Below are positions 8,489 to 15,028 of a DNA stretch of 20,404 nt, in pieces; within the stretch, counting starts at the first letter, position 1; the number at the start of each line of letters is the position of its first letter. The stretch lies in assembly GCA_002385815.1 (NCBI GenBank), contig DGEE01000097.1, positions 5,362 to 25,765 of the forward strand, in the 5' to 3' direction. Made by a program: the position numbers and the translations under genes. The notes under the pieces are model-generated. The model saw only the letters and a program-made list of their open reading frames with translations, made no database searches and was not told where the DNA came from. This DNA comes from Hungateiclostridiaceae bacterium UBA3934 (lineage in GTDB: Bacteria; Bacillota; Clostridia; Acetivibrionales; DTU013).

Positions 8489-9394
8489 TTGCCTTTTGGC
8501 ATAATTATAAGAGGGATAGCCGGATTCTATTACGTTTCAGTGAAGGATGACGGTATTTATGAGTGCAGGGCAAGGGGGATATTCCGTAAAAAGGGGTTGA
8601 CCCCGCTGACCGGAGATAGGGTAGCTTTTACAGTGACCGATCCCGAAAAGAAAAAGGGCAACATAGATGAGATAATCGACAGAAGTACTGTCCTTGTCAG
8701 GCCGGCGGTTGCGAATGTAGATCAGGTTATTGCCGTGATAGCGGTAGAATCTCCGGAACCTGACCTGCTGCTGTTGGACAAGATTCTTGTGACGGCAGAA
8801 GAAAAGGGCATCAAGGCAGTTGTCTGCATCAACAAGACTGACCTGGACAAAGATGGTAACAGGGCAAAGTTGCGTCTGCCTTATGCCAAAGCAGGCTATG
8901 ATGTCATTGAAAACAGCATTGAGGAAACTGAGGGATTCAATAAGCTGAAGGGTGCTCTCAGAGATCATATATCAGTGTTTGCAGGTCAGTCGGGTGTCGG
9001 GAAATCGACATTGCTCAACAGGATCATGGATACTGTTGTGATGGAGACAGGAAGTGTAAGTCAAATCGGGAGAGGCAGACATACCACCAGACATGCCGAG
9101 CTGATAGAACTGCCTGAAGGCGGGTATTTGGTGGACACTCCCGGATTCAGTTCATATGAGCTTTCCGGGATATGCTATGACCAACTTCAGTATTTGTATC
9201 CCGAATTTGAGGAGCATATCCCAAAATGCAGTTTCACCGATTGCAGCCATGTCAATGAGATGGGCTGTGCCGTCAGGAAGGCAGTTGATGAAGGGTCGAT
9301 AGAAGAAGGAAGATACATCCGCTACGCAGAACTATACAAGGTATTGAAGCAGGAAGACGCAGCAAAATACAGAAAAGGCAGCAGAAAGGGATGA
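8489..9394 (+). CDS. rsgA: Ribosome small-subunit-dependent GTPase RsgA (YloQ/CpgA)
   Basis: Circularly permuted GTPase that checks late 30S subunit maturation. The 301-residue product has an N-terminal OB-fold (about 1-65), then G4 NKTD (115-118) ahead of G1 GQSGVGKST (166-174) and G3 DTPG (216-219), the permuted order diagnostic of the family. A C-terminal zinc knuckle follows with C247, C252, H254 and C260. The start is TTG 8489, decided by a full AGGAGG at 8475-8480 eight bases upstream; the resulting N-terminus MPFGIIIRGIAGFYYV matches family starts. It comes 73 bases after prkC. That gap could hold a weak internal promoter, but I see no convincing one. Confidence 0.97.
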   Translation: MPFGIIIRGIAGFYYVSVKDDGIYECRARGIFRKKGLTPLTGDRVAFTVTDPEKKKGNIDEIIDRSTVLVRPAVANVDQVIAVIAVESPEPDLLLLDKILVTAEEKGIKAVVCINKTDLDKDGNRAKLRLPYAKAGYDVIENSIEETEGFNKLKGALRDHISVFAGQSGVGKSTLLNRIMDTVVMETGSVSQIGRGRHTTRHAELIELPEGGYLVDTPGFSSYELSGICYDQLQYLYPEFEEHIPKCSFTDCSHVNEMGCAVRKAVDEGSIEEGRYIRYAELYKVLKQEDAAKYRKGSRKG

Positions 9395-9400
9395 GGAACA

Positions 9401-10066
9401 ATGATCAAAATAGCACCGTCTATCCTGGCATCGGACTTTTCAAGACTTGGTGAAGAAATATTGCGGGTCGAAAAGGCTGGTGCCGACATGATCCATCTTG
9501 ATATAATGGACGGACACTTTGTACCGAACATAACCATCGGCCCGCCAGTGATAAGGAGTCTCAGAAAGGTTACGCAGCTTCCCTTTGATGTGCATCTTAT
9601 GATAGAGGAGCCGGACCGTTACATAAAAGATTTTGCGGATGCCGGTGCCGATATCATATCAGTCCATGTTGAAAACAATCCGCACCTGCACCGGACTATC
9701 GAGATGATAAAAGAGCGAGGTGTAAGGGCATCCGTGGTGCTGAATCCGGCCACTCCGCTGAATACGCTGGATGCCGTGCTGGGAGACGTGGATATGGTGC
9801 TGTTGATGACAGTAGACCCAGGATTCGGAGGCCAGCAGTATATAGAAAGTATGACCGACAAAATACGTGAACTGAAAAATATGGCTGTGAAACGCAGTCT
9901 GAAGTTTGATATCGAAGTCGATGGCGGCATAGACCTTTCGAATATCAGGTCAGTGACGCAGGCTGGAGCAAATGTGATAGTGGCAGGTACGACCATATTC
10001 GGCGCACCTGATGCGGAGGAAATGATAAGCAGTCTGCGCCGGAATGCATTTGGTGGTTATGTATGA
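9401..10066 (+). CDS. rpe: Ribulose-phosphate 3-epimerase
   Basis: Interconverts ribulose 5-phosphate and xylulose 5-phosphate in the pentose phosphate pathway. The 221-residue TIM barrel begins with the signature IAPSILASDF. Metal ligands are H32 and D34 (HLDIMDGHFVPN), H65 (DVHLMIE) and D174 (EVDGGI); the phosphate-binding GxG-type loop is near VDGGI and NVIVAGTTIFG. ATG 9401 is 6 bases after the rsgA stop, with GAGG at 9393-9396 and AAAGGG at 9385-9390 as possible ribosome-binding sites. The rsgA-rpe-thiN order is the same as in B. subtilis. The stop overlaps thiN by 4 bases. Confidence 0.97.
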   Translation: MIKIAPSILASDFSRLGEEILRVEKAGADMIHLDIMDGHFVPNITIGPPVIRSLRKVTQLPFDVHLMIEEPDRYIKDFADAGADIISVHVENNPHLHRTIEMIKERGVRASVVLNPATPLNTLDAVLGDVDMVLLMTVDPGFGGQQYIESMTDKIRELKNMAVKRSLKFDIEVDGGIDLSNIRSVTQAGANVIVAGTTIFGAPDAEEMISSLRRNAFGGYV

Positions 10067-10698
10067 CTTGTGTGATTTTCTGTGGGGGCAGGATAGATGA
10101 TTATGCCCATGCAGAAGAATACTGCAAAAAAGCAGAACTGGTGATATCCGCGGACAGCGGGGCCCGCCACTGCAGGGCACTGGACATAGTGCCAGACATC
10201 CTGGTGGGGGATTTTGATTCCATAGACAAAAGTGATTATACCGGGCTGAAAGCTGCAGGCGTAGAGATGATTGGTTATCCGGCGGAAAAGGATATGACGG
10301 ACAGCGAGCTTGCAGTGGAAATAGCGATAAACAGGGGTTGTTCCAGGGTCATCCTGCTTGGGGCGATCGGATCGAGGCTGGATCATTCGATATCCAACCT
10401 CTTTTTGTTGAAAAAAATCCATGATGCCAATGTGGAGGGTATCATTGCCGATGAAAAAAATGAGATAAGGCTGATAAGCGGCAGCATCAGGCTGAAACGG
10501 AAAGACGGAGTTTTTGTTACCCTGCTGCCTGTCGCAGGGAGCGCCTCGGGTGTTTCGACCCGTGGTCTCTATTTTCCGCTGGAGGGAGCAGTGCTGGAGC
10601 TGGGATCGTCCCTCGGTGTCAGCAACAGATTTTCAGAGGAAGAAGCCTATATCGAAGTGAAGGAAGGACTGCTCCTTGTGATACTGGCGAAGGAATAA
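10063..10698 (+). CDS. thiN: Thiamine diphosphokinase
   Basis: Transfers pyrophosphate from ATP to thiamine, making the cofactor thiamine diphosphate used by transketolase in the pathway of its neighbour Rpe. The 211-residue length is usual. Family motifs are visible: ADSGARHC (30-37), DILVGDFDSID (45-55), the acidic KDMTDSELA (76-84), GAIGSRLDHSISN (100-112) and a C-terminal beta domain with GVSTRGLYFPLEG and GSSLGVSNRF. ATG 10063 overlaps the rpe stop (ATGA), implying coupled translation. It is the last gene of the rightward cluster; the spoVM gene that follows thiN in Bacillus is not here. Confidence 0.96.
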   Translation: MTCVIFCGGRIDDYAHAEEYCKKAELVISADSGARHCRALDIVPDILVGDFDSIDKSDYTGLKAAGVEMIGYPAEKDMTDSELAVEIAINRGCSRVILLGAIGSRLDHSISNLFLLKKIHDANVEGIIADEKNEIRLISGSIRLKRKDGVFVTLLPVAGSASGVSTRGLYFPLEGAVLELGSSLGVSNRFSEEEAYIEVKEGLLLVILAKE

Positions 10699-10730
10699 TG
10701 AAGATGCCCGGACGGCACCAAGACACATAC

Positions 10731-10751
10731 TATCCGGCATTTTGCCGGATA
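10731..10751. terminator. Perfect hairpin between convergent genes
   Basis: TATCCGGCA (10731-10739) and TGCCGGATA (10743-10751) form a 9-bp stem with a 3-base loop, in the 86-base gap between the convergent thiN and aminotransferase genes. It could end transcription on both strands. Neither side has a T-run, so it is not a canonical intrinsic terminator; it may act with Rho or as an mRNA 3'-end stabiliser. Confidence 0.5.
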
Positions 10752-10784
10752 ATGCATGTCAGAGTACCGCGCTAGGTATTAAAC

Positions 10785-11966
10785 TCATCTGTATTGAGCT
10801 GCCAAAGCCTCAAAAGCCTTCCGTGAGTTGACTATCGTCTTTTCATCCACGCAGTATGCCAGTCTGAAGAAACCTCTGCAGCCAAATCCGGTGCCGGGTA
10901 CAATGATGAGGTTGTATTTGAGTGCTTCGCTGCAGAATTCCACGTCATTTTCTATGGGCGACTGCGGGAACAGGTAAAATGCGCCCTGTGGCTTGAGACA
11001 TTTGAAGCCGGCGCCGGTGACGATTTCATAGAGCATGTCGCGTCTTTTTTTGTATATCTCGACATCTGCTTTTGCGTCGAGTGATTCAGGGAGTATCCTC
11101 TGGAAGAGAGCAGGAGCGTTTACGAAACCAAGAGTCCTGGTGGCAAAAATGAGTCCGTCTGTCAGCGCCGAGGCATCATCGATGCGGGGATTGACCGCGA
11201 TGAAGCCTATTCGTTCACCGGGCAGAGACAACGATTTACTGAACGAATTGACGATGATGGAGTTCCTGAAAACCTTGAATACTGACGGAACTTCGGCACC
11301 GTCGTAAACTATCTTGTCATAAGGTTCATCAGATATGACGCATATCACTGTACCGAATTCCTTCTGCCGTTTTTCGATGGCATCTGAAATAGCCTCCAGT
11401 GAGCTCCGGCTGTATATGACCCCGGTCGGGTTGTTGGGTGAGTTGATTATCAATGCCTTCGTTCTCGGGGTGATGGCGTCATATATCTTTTGCGGATCAG
11501 GCTGGAAGGTTTCCCGGTTTTTTTCAACGATGACCGGTTTGCCGCCGTGGTTGTCTATGTAAAAAAGGTATTCGGCGAAATAGGGGGCGAGTACTATGAC
11601 TTCATCACCAGGATTCAGTATGGTTTTCAGTACCACGTTCATGGCACCGCCTGCGCCGCACTGCATTATGACATGAGAACCTTCAACAGGGACGCCTGTG
11701 GTCTGTTTCAGCTTTGCGGCGACAGCTGCCCTTACTTCAGGGTATCCTGCATTGCTCATGTAACCATGCATTTTTGGTATATCCGAAAGCACAGTCTTTT
11801 TAAGCACTTCCCGGACCAGCACAGGCGGCTCCAGGTCCGGATTGCCAAGAGAGAAGTCAAAGACATTATCGGCTCCATATTTCTGACGGAGATTCTGCCC
11901 CTGTTCGAACATGGCTCTTATCCATGATGATTTTTTTAAATTGGTGAGTACTTTTTCTGATACCAT
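10785..11966 (-). CDS. Pyridoxal-phosphate-dependent aminotransferase, class I/II
   Basis: Fold-type I transaminase of the aspartate aminotransferase superfamily. The 393-residue protein has the substrate-side GNPDLEPP motif (41-48), NSPNNPTG (165-172, with the PLP-contacting N169), D203 and Y206 in SDEPYDK, the Schiff-base lysine K234 in SFSKSLSLPGERIGF with phosphate-binding R242, and a C-terminal arginine in FFRLAYC that would bind the substrate carboxylate. Substrate cannot be assigned; aspartate or another amino acid is plausible. I start it at ATG 11966 because AGGAG lies 8 bases upstream; the open frame extends 26 codons further but without support. It lies 70 bases downstream of the DUF2284 gene, probably in the same transcript. 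Confidence 0.94.
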   Translation of the reverse strand: MVSEKVLTNLKKSSWIRAMFEQGQNLRQKYGADNVFDFSLGNPDLEPPVLVREVLKKTVLSDIPKMHGYMSNAGYPEVRAAVAAKLKQTTGVPVEGSHVIMQCGAGGAMNVVLKTILNPGDEVIVLAPYFAEYLFYIDNHGGKPVIVEKNRETFQPDPQKIYDAITPRTKALIINSPNNPTGVIYSRSSLEAISDAIEKRQKEFGTVICVISDEPYDKIVYDGAEVPSVFKVFRNSIIVNSFSKSLSLPGERIGFIAVNPRIDDASALTDGLIFATRTLGFVNAPALFQRILPESLDAKADVEIYKKRRDMLYEIVTGAGFKCLKPQGAFYLFPQSPIENDVEFCSEALKYNLIIVPGTGFGCRGFFRLAYCVDEKTIVNSRKAFEALAAQYR

Positions 11967-12036
11967 TTTATCCACTCCTCTGTTCAAGTTATTAGACCAG
12001 CCTTGTATCCGGTCATCAGCCCGGTTGCAGGATCGA

Positions 12037-12570
12037 TTATTCAATAAATACTGCCGAGTACCAGTTTTGCTCGTCCGACGGAGTCCTGAGCGTTTCCAGC
12101 GGCAGACCGAACTTCCTCACTGTTTTGAATACGTCTATACCGACACTGTGGAATGCGGGTCTCGCTTTCCTGGGGTCAGCGCAGTCTGAGCCTCTTGCAG
12201 CGCCGCATTCACTGCAGCTGGAGCAGTCACTCAGCGAAAACGCCATGTAGTAACCGTCTGTGAAAGCCTGGCTTTCTATTGAGAATGAGACATCCTGGGA
12301 GATTTTTTTACTATGTGAATGTATTATGATGCCCCAGCTGTATTTCCTGAATATCTGCTCATATTCCCATGGTTTCAGCGAGCCTGGCCTGGACGGACAT
12401 GTATGGCCTTTGCCCCATGTGTTACAGCCGAACATGCATTTCAGGAGTGTTCTGGGATCGAATTCGATATCCCCGGTCCTGAAGAATACAGCGTGATCCG
12501 CACCCATTTCGATGGCTTTCCTGATATATTTCTCCGCAGCTTTTGTCGTTTGAGAACTGTTTTTTTCCAA
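12037..12570 (-). CDS. DUF2284 predicted metal-binding protein
   Basis: Function unknown. The 177-residue protein has the DUF2284 layout: an N-terminal cysteine group C45-x3-C49 and C58 (CMFGC, HTCPS) and a second group C116-x2-C119-x2-C122 with C130 (DCSSCSEC, SDC), followed by RKARPAFHSVGIDVFKT. The CxxCxxC pattern suggests an iron-sulfur or zinc site (inference). No signal peptide or membrane helix is evident, so it is probably cytoplasmic. The start is TTG 12570 after AAAGGAG with an 11-base spacer; an ATG right next to that site is in another frame. A promoter sits about 90 bases upstream and the aminotransferase gene follows, so the two may act together, though nothing shows how. Confidence 0.85.
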   Translation of the reverse strand: MEKNSSQTTKAAEKYIRKAIEMGADHAVFFRTGDIEFDPRTLLKCMFGCNTWGKGHTCPSRPGSLKPWEYEQIFRKYSWGIIIHSHSKKISQDVSFSIESQAFTDGYYMAFSLSDCSSCSECGAARGSDCADPRKARPAFHSVGIDVFKTVRKFGLPLETLRTPSDEQNWYSAVFIE

Positions 12571-12659
12571 TTATACTGCATCTCCTTTCAGTTTGAGCTG
12601 ATCCAGATGTCCCGGCATCAACCGCAGCCACGTACCATTTGTGATGAGAGTACTCTTTT

Positions 12660-12688
12660 ATTATATAGAAACTGCATCCGGAATCCAA
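12660..12688 (-). promoter_or_regulatory. Promoter of the DUF2284-aminotransferase unit
   Basis: On the minus strand TTGGAT (12683-12688) and TATAAT (12660-12665) are separated by 17 bases, a good vegetative promoter. The predicted start near 12653 falls inside the palindrome AGAGTACTCT (12647-12656), a possible operator. The leader to the TTG start is about 80 bases. Confidence 0.6.
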
Positions 12689-12755
12689 CCAGACTTCCAT
12701 AAACGAGCTTTCCCGGCGCCGCGCACGACAAACCCTGATTGCGACCAGTAAAAGA

Positions 12756-14510
12756 CTACACCCTGAGACTTTCCACCAGATACTGGTCCGGCGTGACGAT
12801 GGCCGTCATGTAATTGACATAGACCACCATCCCCGGTTTTGCGCCTGACGGTTTGCTTACGTTTTTCACGGCAGTGTAGTCTACCCGGACATTGGATGAC
12901 ATCCTGGCTTTGCTGTGCCAGGCTGCTATCATGGCAGCCTGCTCGATAGTCCTGTCGGGTATTTCACGGCCACTCTTTCTTATTATCACGTGGGAACCGG
13001 GTACTGACTTCGTATGTAGCCAGATATCGCCGGACTGCGCTATTTTAAAGGTCAGACGGTCATTTTGTGTATTGTTTTTTCCGACCAGGATGTCGAAACC
13101 GTCGGAGGATCTGTAGTGCAGAGGCTCTGTCGCAGAGGCGGCTTTCTTCCCATGCCGTCTGCGCTTTTGTACCATATACCCCTGGTCAGAGAGCTCCTGT
13201 CTGATTTCGTCGATCTCCTGCACAGATGTGCAGTTGTCCAGCATCTGAAGAACGCTTTCCAGGTAGTCAAGCTCGATCTGCGTCTGCTCCAGCTGGCGTG
13301 TCGTGTATATGTGGGTGCTCTTTGCTTTAGCGTATTTGCGGAAGTAAATCTGAGCATTTGCCTGGGGTGACAGGTTCGGATCGAGAGGGATGTCGATGTA
13401 TTCTCCGTTTTCGCTGTAATAGTTCATCAATGACACGCTTTTTGCGTTTTTGGGTATTGCATATATGCTGGCCGTGATCAGTTCGCCGTAAAGCCTGAGC
13501 TTTTCCCTGTCCGCTGCTTCGCGTAATGCGTCCTGCTGGATGGCCAGTTTTTTGGTGCAACGGTCGATGGAGTTGTTCAGTAATTTGAACAAGTCGGCCT
13601 TCTTTTGCCTGAGCCGTTCAGCTTTGTCACGTGAATTATAAAATCTGTCAAGCGTATGGCTGATGGAGCCCGATTGTTCCCTGAAAGCGTATTGCTTTAT
13701 GTCCAGGCAGTGAAAGTCCAGCGGTATCCGGCACTGCTCGTCTTCAAAATAGACGGCGGGCAGATACTCGTCATTCCTGATTTCTTTGATTACCGAATGA
13801 AGCGCCGTTTCCAGGGAAATACGCTCTTCGGCCGTAAGTCCTCCGGTACGCCTTTTACCGTCTATGCCTGCGCGGTAGCAGACTTCGCGACACAGCAGAG
13901 GACTGAAGCCTTTTATATTATCCAGCAGGAATCTTTCGACGGGCTTCGATGAAAAATCAAGCAATTGTGTCAGTTGCGCCGTGTCAAGATGTGAAGGCGA
14001 AATTTTGTCCTGGGAAGGGGGCAGTATGTACTGCCTTGCGGGCATGACTTCGCGGACGCTGCTGACATCTGAATCCACGTGTTTGATGGAATCCAGTATC
14101 CTGTCGTTTTCGTTGAGCAGGATTATATTGCTGTGCCTGCCCATTATTTCTATGACCAGCTTTTTGGATGAGATATCTCCGAGTTCGCTGACTGCTTCGA
14201 TGTTCAGACCTATGACCCTTTCATAGTCATTGAACTCGAATGAATGAATTCTTCCCCTGGTGAGGTGTTTTCTCAGCAGCATGCAGAATGAAGGAGCAAC
14301 AGACGGATTTTCCTTGACCGTTTCAGTAATGTGGATCCTGGGATATCGTGGACTGGCACTGAGCAAAAGCCTGTGGTTTTTGCCCTGTGCCCTTATAACC
14401 AGTACTATTTCATCAGCTTCCGGCTGCAGGACTTTATCTATACGGCCGCCTGAGAGCTCTTTGCTCAGTTCCCGTACTATGCATTTTGCAACGATTCCGT
14501 CAAAAGGCAA
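12756..14510 (-). CDS. rqcH: NFACT family ribosome quality-control protein RqcH (Rqc2 homologue / FbpA)
   Basis: Binds obstructed 50S subunits and recruits tRNA-Ala to add C-terminal alanine tails marking stalled peptides for degradation; older annotations call it fibronectin-binding protein. The 584-residue protein starts with the NFACT-N motif MPFDGIV, followed by LRKHLTRGRIHSFEFNDYER. E97-R98 sits where the acidic-Arg pair (Asp97-Arg98 in characterised RqcH) is needed for tRNA recruitment. A central coiled-coil region spans about 290-440, and NFACT-R begins near 470 (DGFDILVGKNN, then DIWLHTKSVPGSHVII). The start is TTG 14510 with AAAGGAG nine bases upstream. It may be monocistronic: a 185-base gap with a promoter separates it from the next gene downstream. 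Confidence 0.95.
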   Translation of the reverse strand: MPFDGIVAKCIVRELSKELSGGRIDKVLQPEADEIVLVIRAQGKNHRLLLSASPRYPRIHITETVKENPSVAPSFCMLLRKHLTRGRIHSFEFNDYERVIGLNIEAVSELGDISSKKLVIEIMGRHSNIILLNENDRILDSIKHVDSDVSSVREVMPARQYILPPSQDKISPSHLDTAQLTQLLDFSSKPVERFLLDNIKGFSPLLCREVCYRAGIDGKRRTGGLTAEERISLETALHSVIKEIRNDEYLPAVYFEDEQCRIPLDFHCLDIKQYAFREQSGSISHTLDRFYNSRDKAERLRQKKADLFKLLNNSIDRCTKKLAIQQDALREAADREKLRLYGELITASIYAIPKNAKSVSLMNYYSENGEYIDIPLDPNLSPQANAQIYFRKYAKAKSTHIYTTRQLEQTQIELDYLESVLQMLDNCTSVQEIDEIRQELSDQGYMVQKRRRHGKKAASATEPLHYRSSDGFDILVGKNNTQNDRLTFKIAQSGDIWLHTKSVPGSHVIIRKSGREIPDRTIEQAAMIAAWHSKARMSSNVRVDYTAVKNVSKPSGAKPGMVVYVNYMTAIVTPDQYLVESLRV

Positions 14511-14558
14511 AAAGGAACACTCCTTTGCATACTCTGTTTCAGAAAATGATTTAATCCT

Positions 14559-14587
14559 ACTTTAGCAAAAATCAAAAAACGATACAA
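14559..14587 (-). promoter_or_regulatory. Possible promoter of rqcH
   Basis: On the minus strand TTGTAT (14582-14587) and TAAAGT (14559-14564) are 17 bases apart, and the -10 is preceded by TG-C, giving an extended -10. Both hexamers deviate from consensus. The predicted start is about 40 bases upstream of the rqcH TTG. Confidence 0.42.
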
Positions 14588-14698
14588 GGAAAATCATATA
14601 GATTTCGATGAGGACATAGATTTACCAGAAGAATAACTCTGTATTTTCCTCATCATCATGGCAAATGCTGATGGATACCTGCAATACCTGATTCAAAG

Positions 14699-14727
14699 TA
14701 ACATTACAACTTTAATTAGTAATGTTA
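14699..14727. repeat. Inverted repeat TAACATTAC / GTAATGTTA
   Basis: A perfect 9-base inverted repeat (14699-14707 and 14719-14727) with an 11-base centre lies about 115 bases upstream of the transport promoter. Arm centres are 20 bases apart, close to two helical turns, which suits a dimeric DNA-binding protein better than an RNA hairpin because the region lies outside the predicted transcripts. The arms contain GTAATGTT, shared with the direct repeats just downstream. Confidence 0.5.
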
Positions 14728-14739
14728 TATCCAGAGGCG

Positions 14740-14760
14740 GTGTAAAGTTAGTGTAACGTT
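14740..14760 (+). repeat. Direct repeat GTGTAAAGTT / GTGTAACGTT
   Basis: Two 10-base copies at 14740-14749 and 14751-14760 differ at one base and are offset by 11 bases, one turn of the helix. Both contain GTAANGTT, also found in the inverted repeat to the left. The arrangement is typical of activator or repressor binding sites; the regulator is not encoded in this window. Confidence 0.45.
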
Positions 14761-14808
14761 TTCACAAGGGCTGCCACGTGCATGAACACTGGCTTACAAT
14801 GCTTCATT

Positions 14809-14836
14809 AAACCCATTTGCAGGGTTTGTGGCAAAT
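14809..14836. repeat. Two overlapping inverted repeats just upstream of the -35 box
   Basis: AAACCC (14809-14814) pairs with GGGTTT (14822-14827) around a 7-base loop. ATTTGC (14815-14820) pairs with GCAAAT (14831-14836) around a 10-base loop. The two cannot form together. They end 5 bases before TTGACA, so they are more likely protein-binding sites or cruciform-prone DNA than transcript hairpins. Confidence 0.4.
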
Positions 14837-14841
14837 TGTTA

Positions 14842-14870
14842 TTGACATGGAAGAAAAGTAAAATTATAAT
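14842..14870 (+). promoter_or_regulatory. Consensus sigma-A promoter of the sugar transport operon
   Basis: TTGACA (14842-14847), a 17-base spacer and TATAAT (14865-14870) match the sigma-70/sigma-A consensus at all twelve positions. Predicted start is near 14877, leaving a leader of about 150 bases before the solute-binding protein. A promoter this strong usually needs repression, which fits the repeats clustered upstream. Confidence 0.8.
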
Positions 14871-15028
14871 AAATCATGTACCGACAATAATTTAATGATT
14901 AATCTTTTTATTTTATTTTTTATTTCCATTGTCCCTGAGATTGTTTGATAATGTGGAGATCAGGTATACATCATATACAAACTGTTTAAGAGCGTGTAAA
15001 TACGAAAACATAACAAGGGGTTGTATAT

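Larger units (their letters stand above)
14511..15028. other. Divergent intergenic region, no supported gene
   Basis: This 518-base AT-rich stretch separates rqcH (leftward) from the sugar transport operon (rightward). It holds a weak leftward promoter, a rightward consensus promoter, a family of GTAANGTT repeats, two overlapping small hairpins upstream of the -35 box, and a T-rich leader tract (14904-14925). A 29-codon open stretch ending in TAA at 14634-14636 has no start codon and is described as a finding. No tRNA, riboswitch or CRISPR pattern was seen. Confidence 0.7.

Noticed and set aside
10699..10784. spoVM gene expected after thiN by analogy to Bacillus
   Set aside because: No open frame resembling the 26-residue SpoVM was found in the gap.
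12422..12700. Minus-strand 92-codon frame upstream of and overlapping the DUF2284 gene
   Set aside because: It contains the -10 region of the DUF2284 promoter, overlaps a recognised gene in another frame and shows no domain.
14752..14765. CcpA cre-like site TGTAACGTTTTCA
   Set aside because: It resembles TGWAANCGNTNWCA but is one base too short in the middle, so only a weak match; kept as part of the GTAANGTT repeats.
14904..14925. T-rich tract as an intrinsic terminator or attenuator in the transport leader
   Set aside because: No GC-rich hairpin precedes it, only AT-rich weak pairing; more likely an AT-rich leader.
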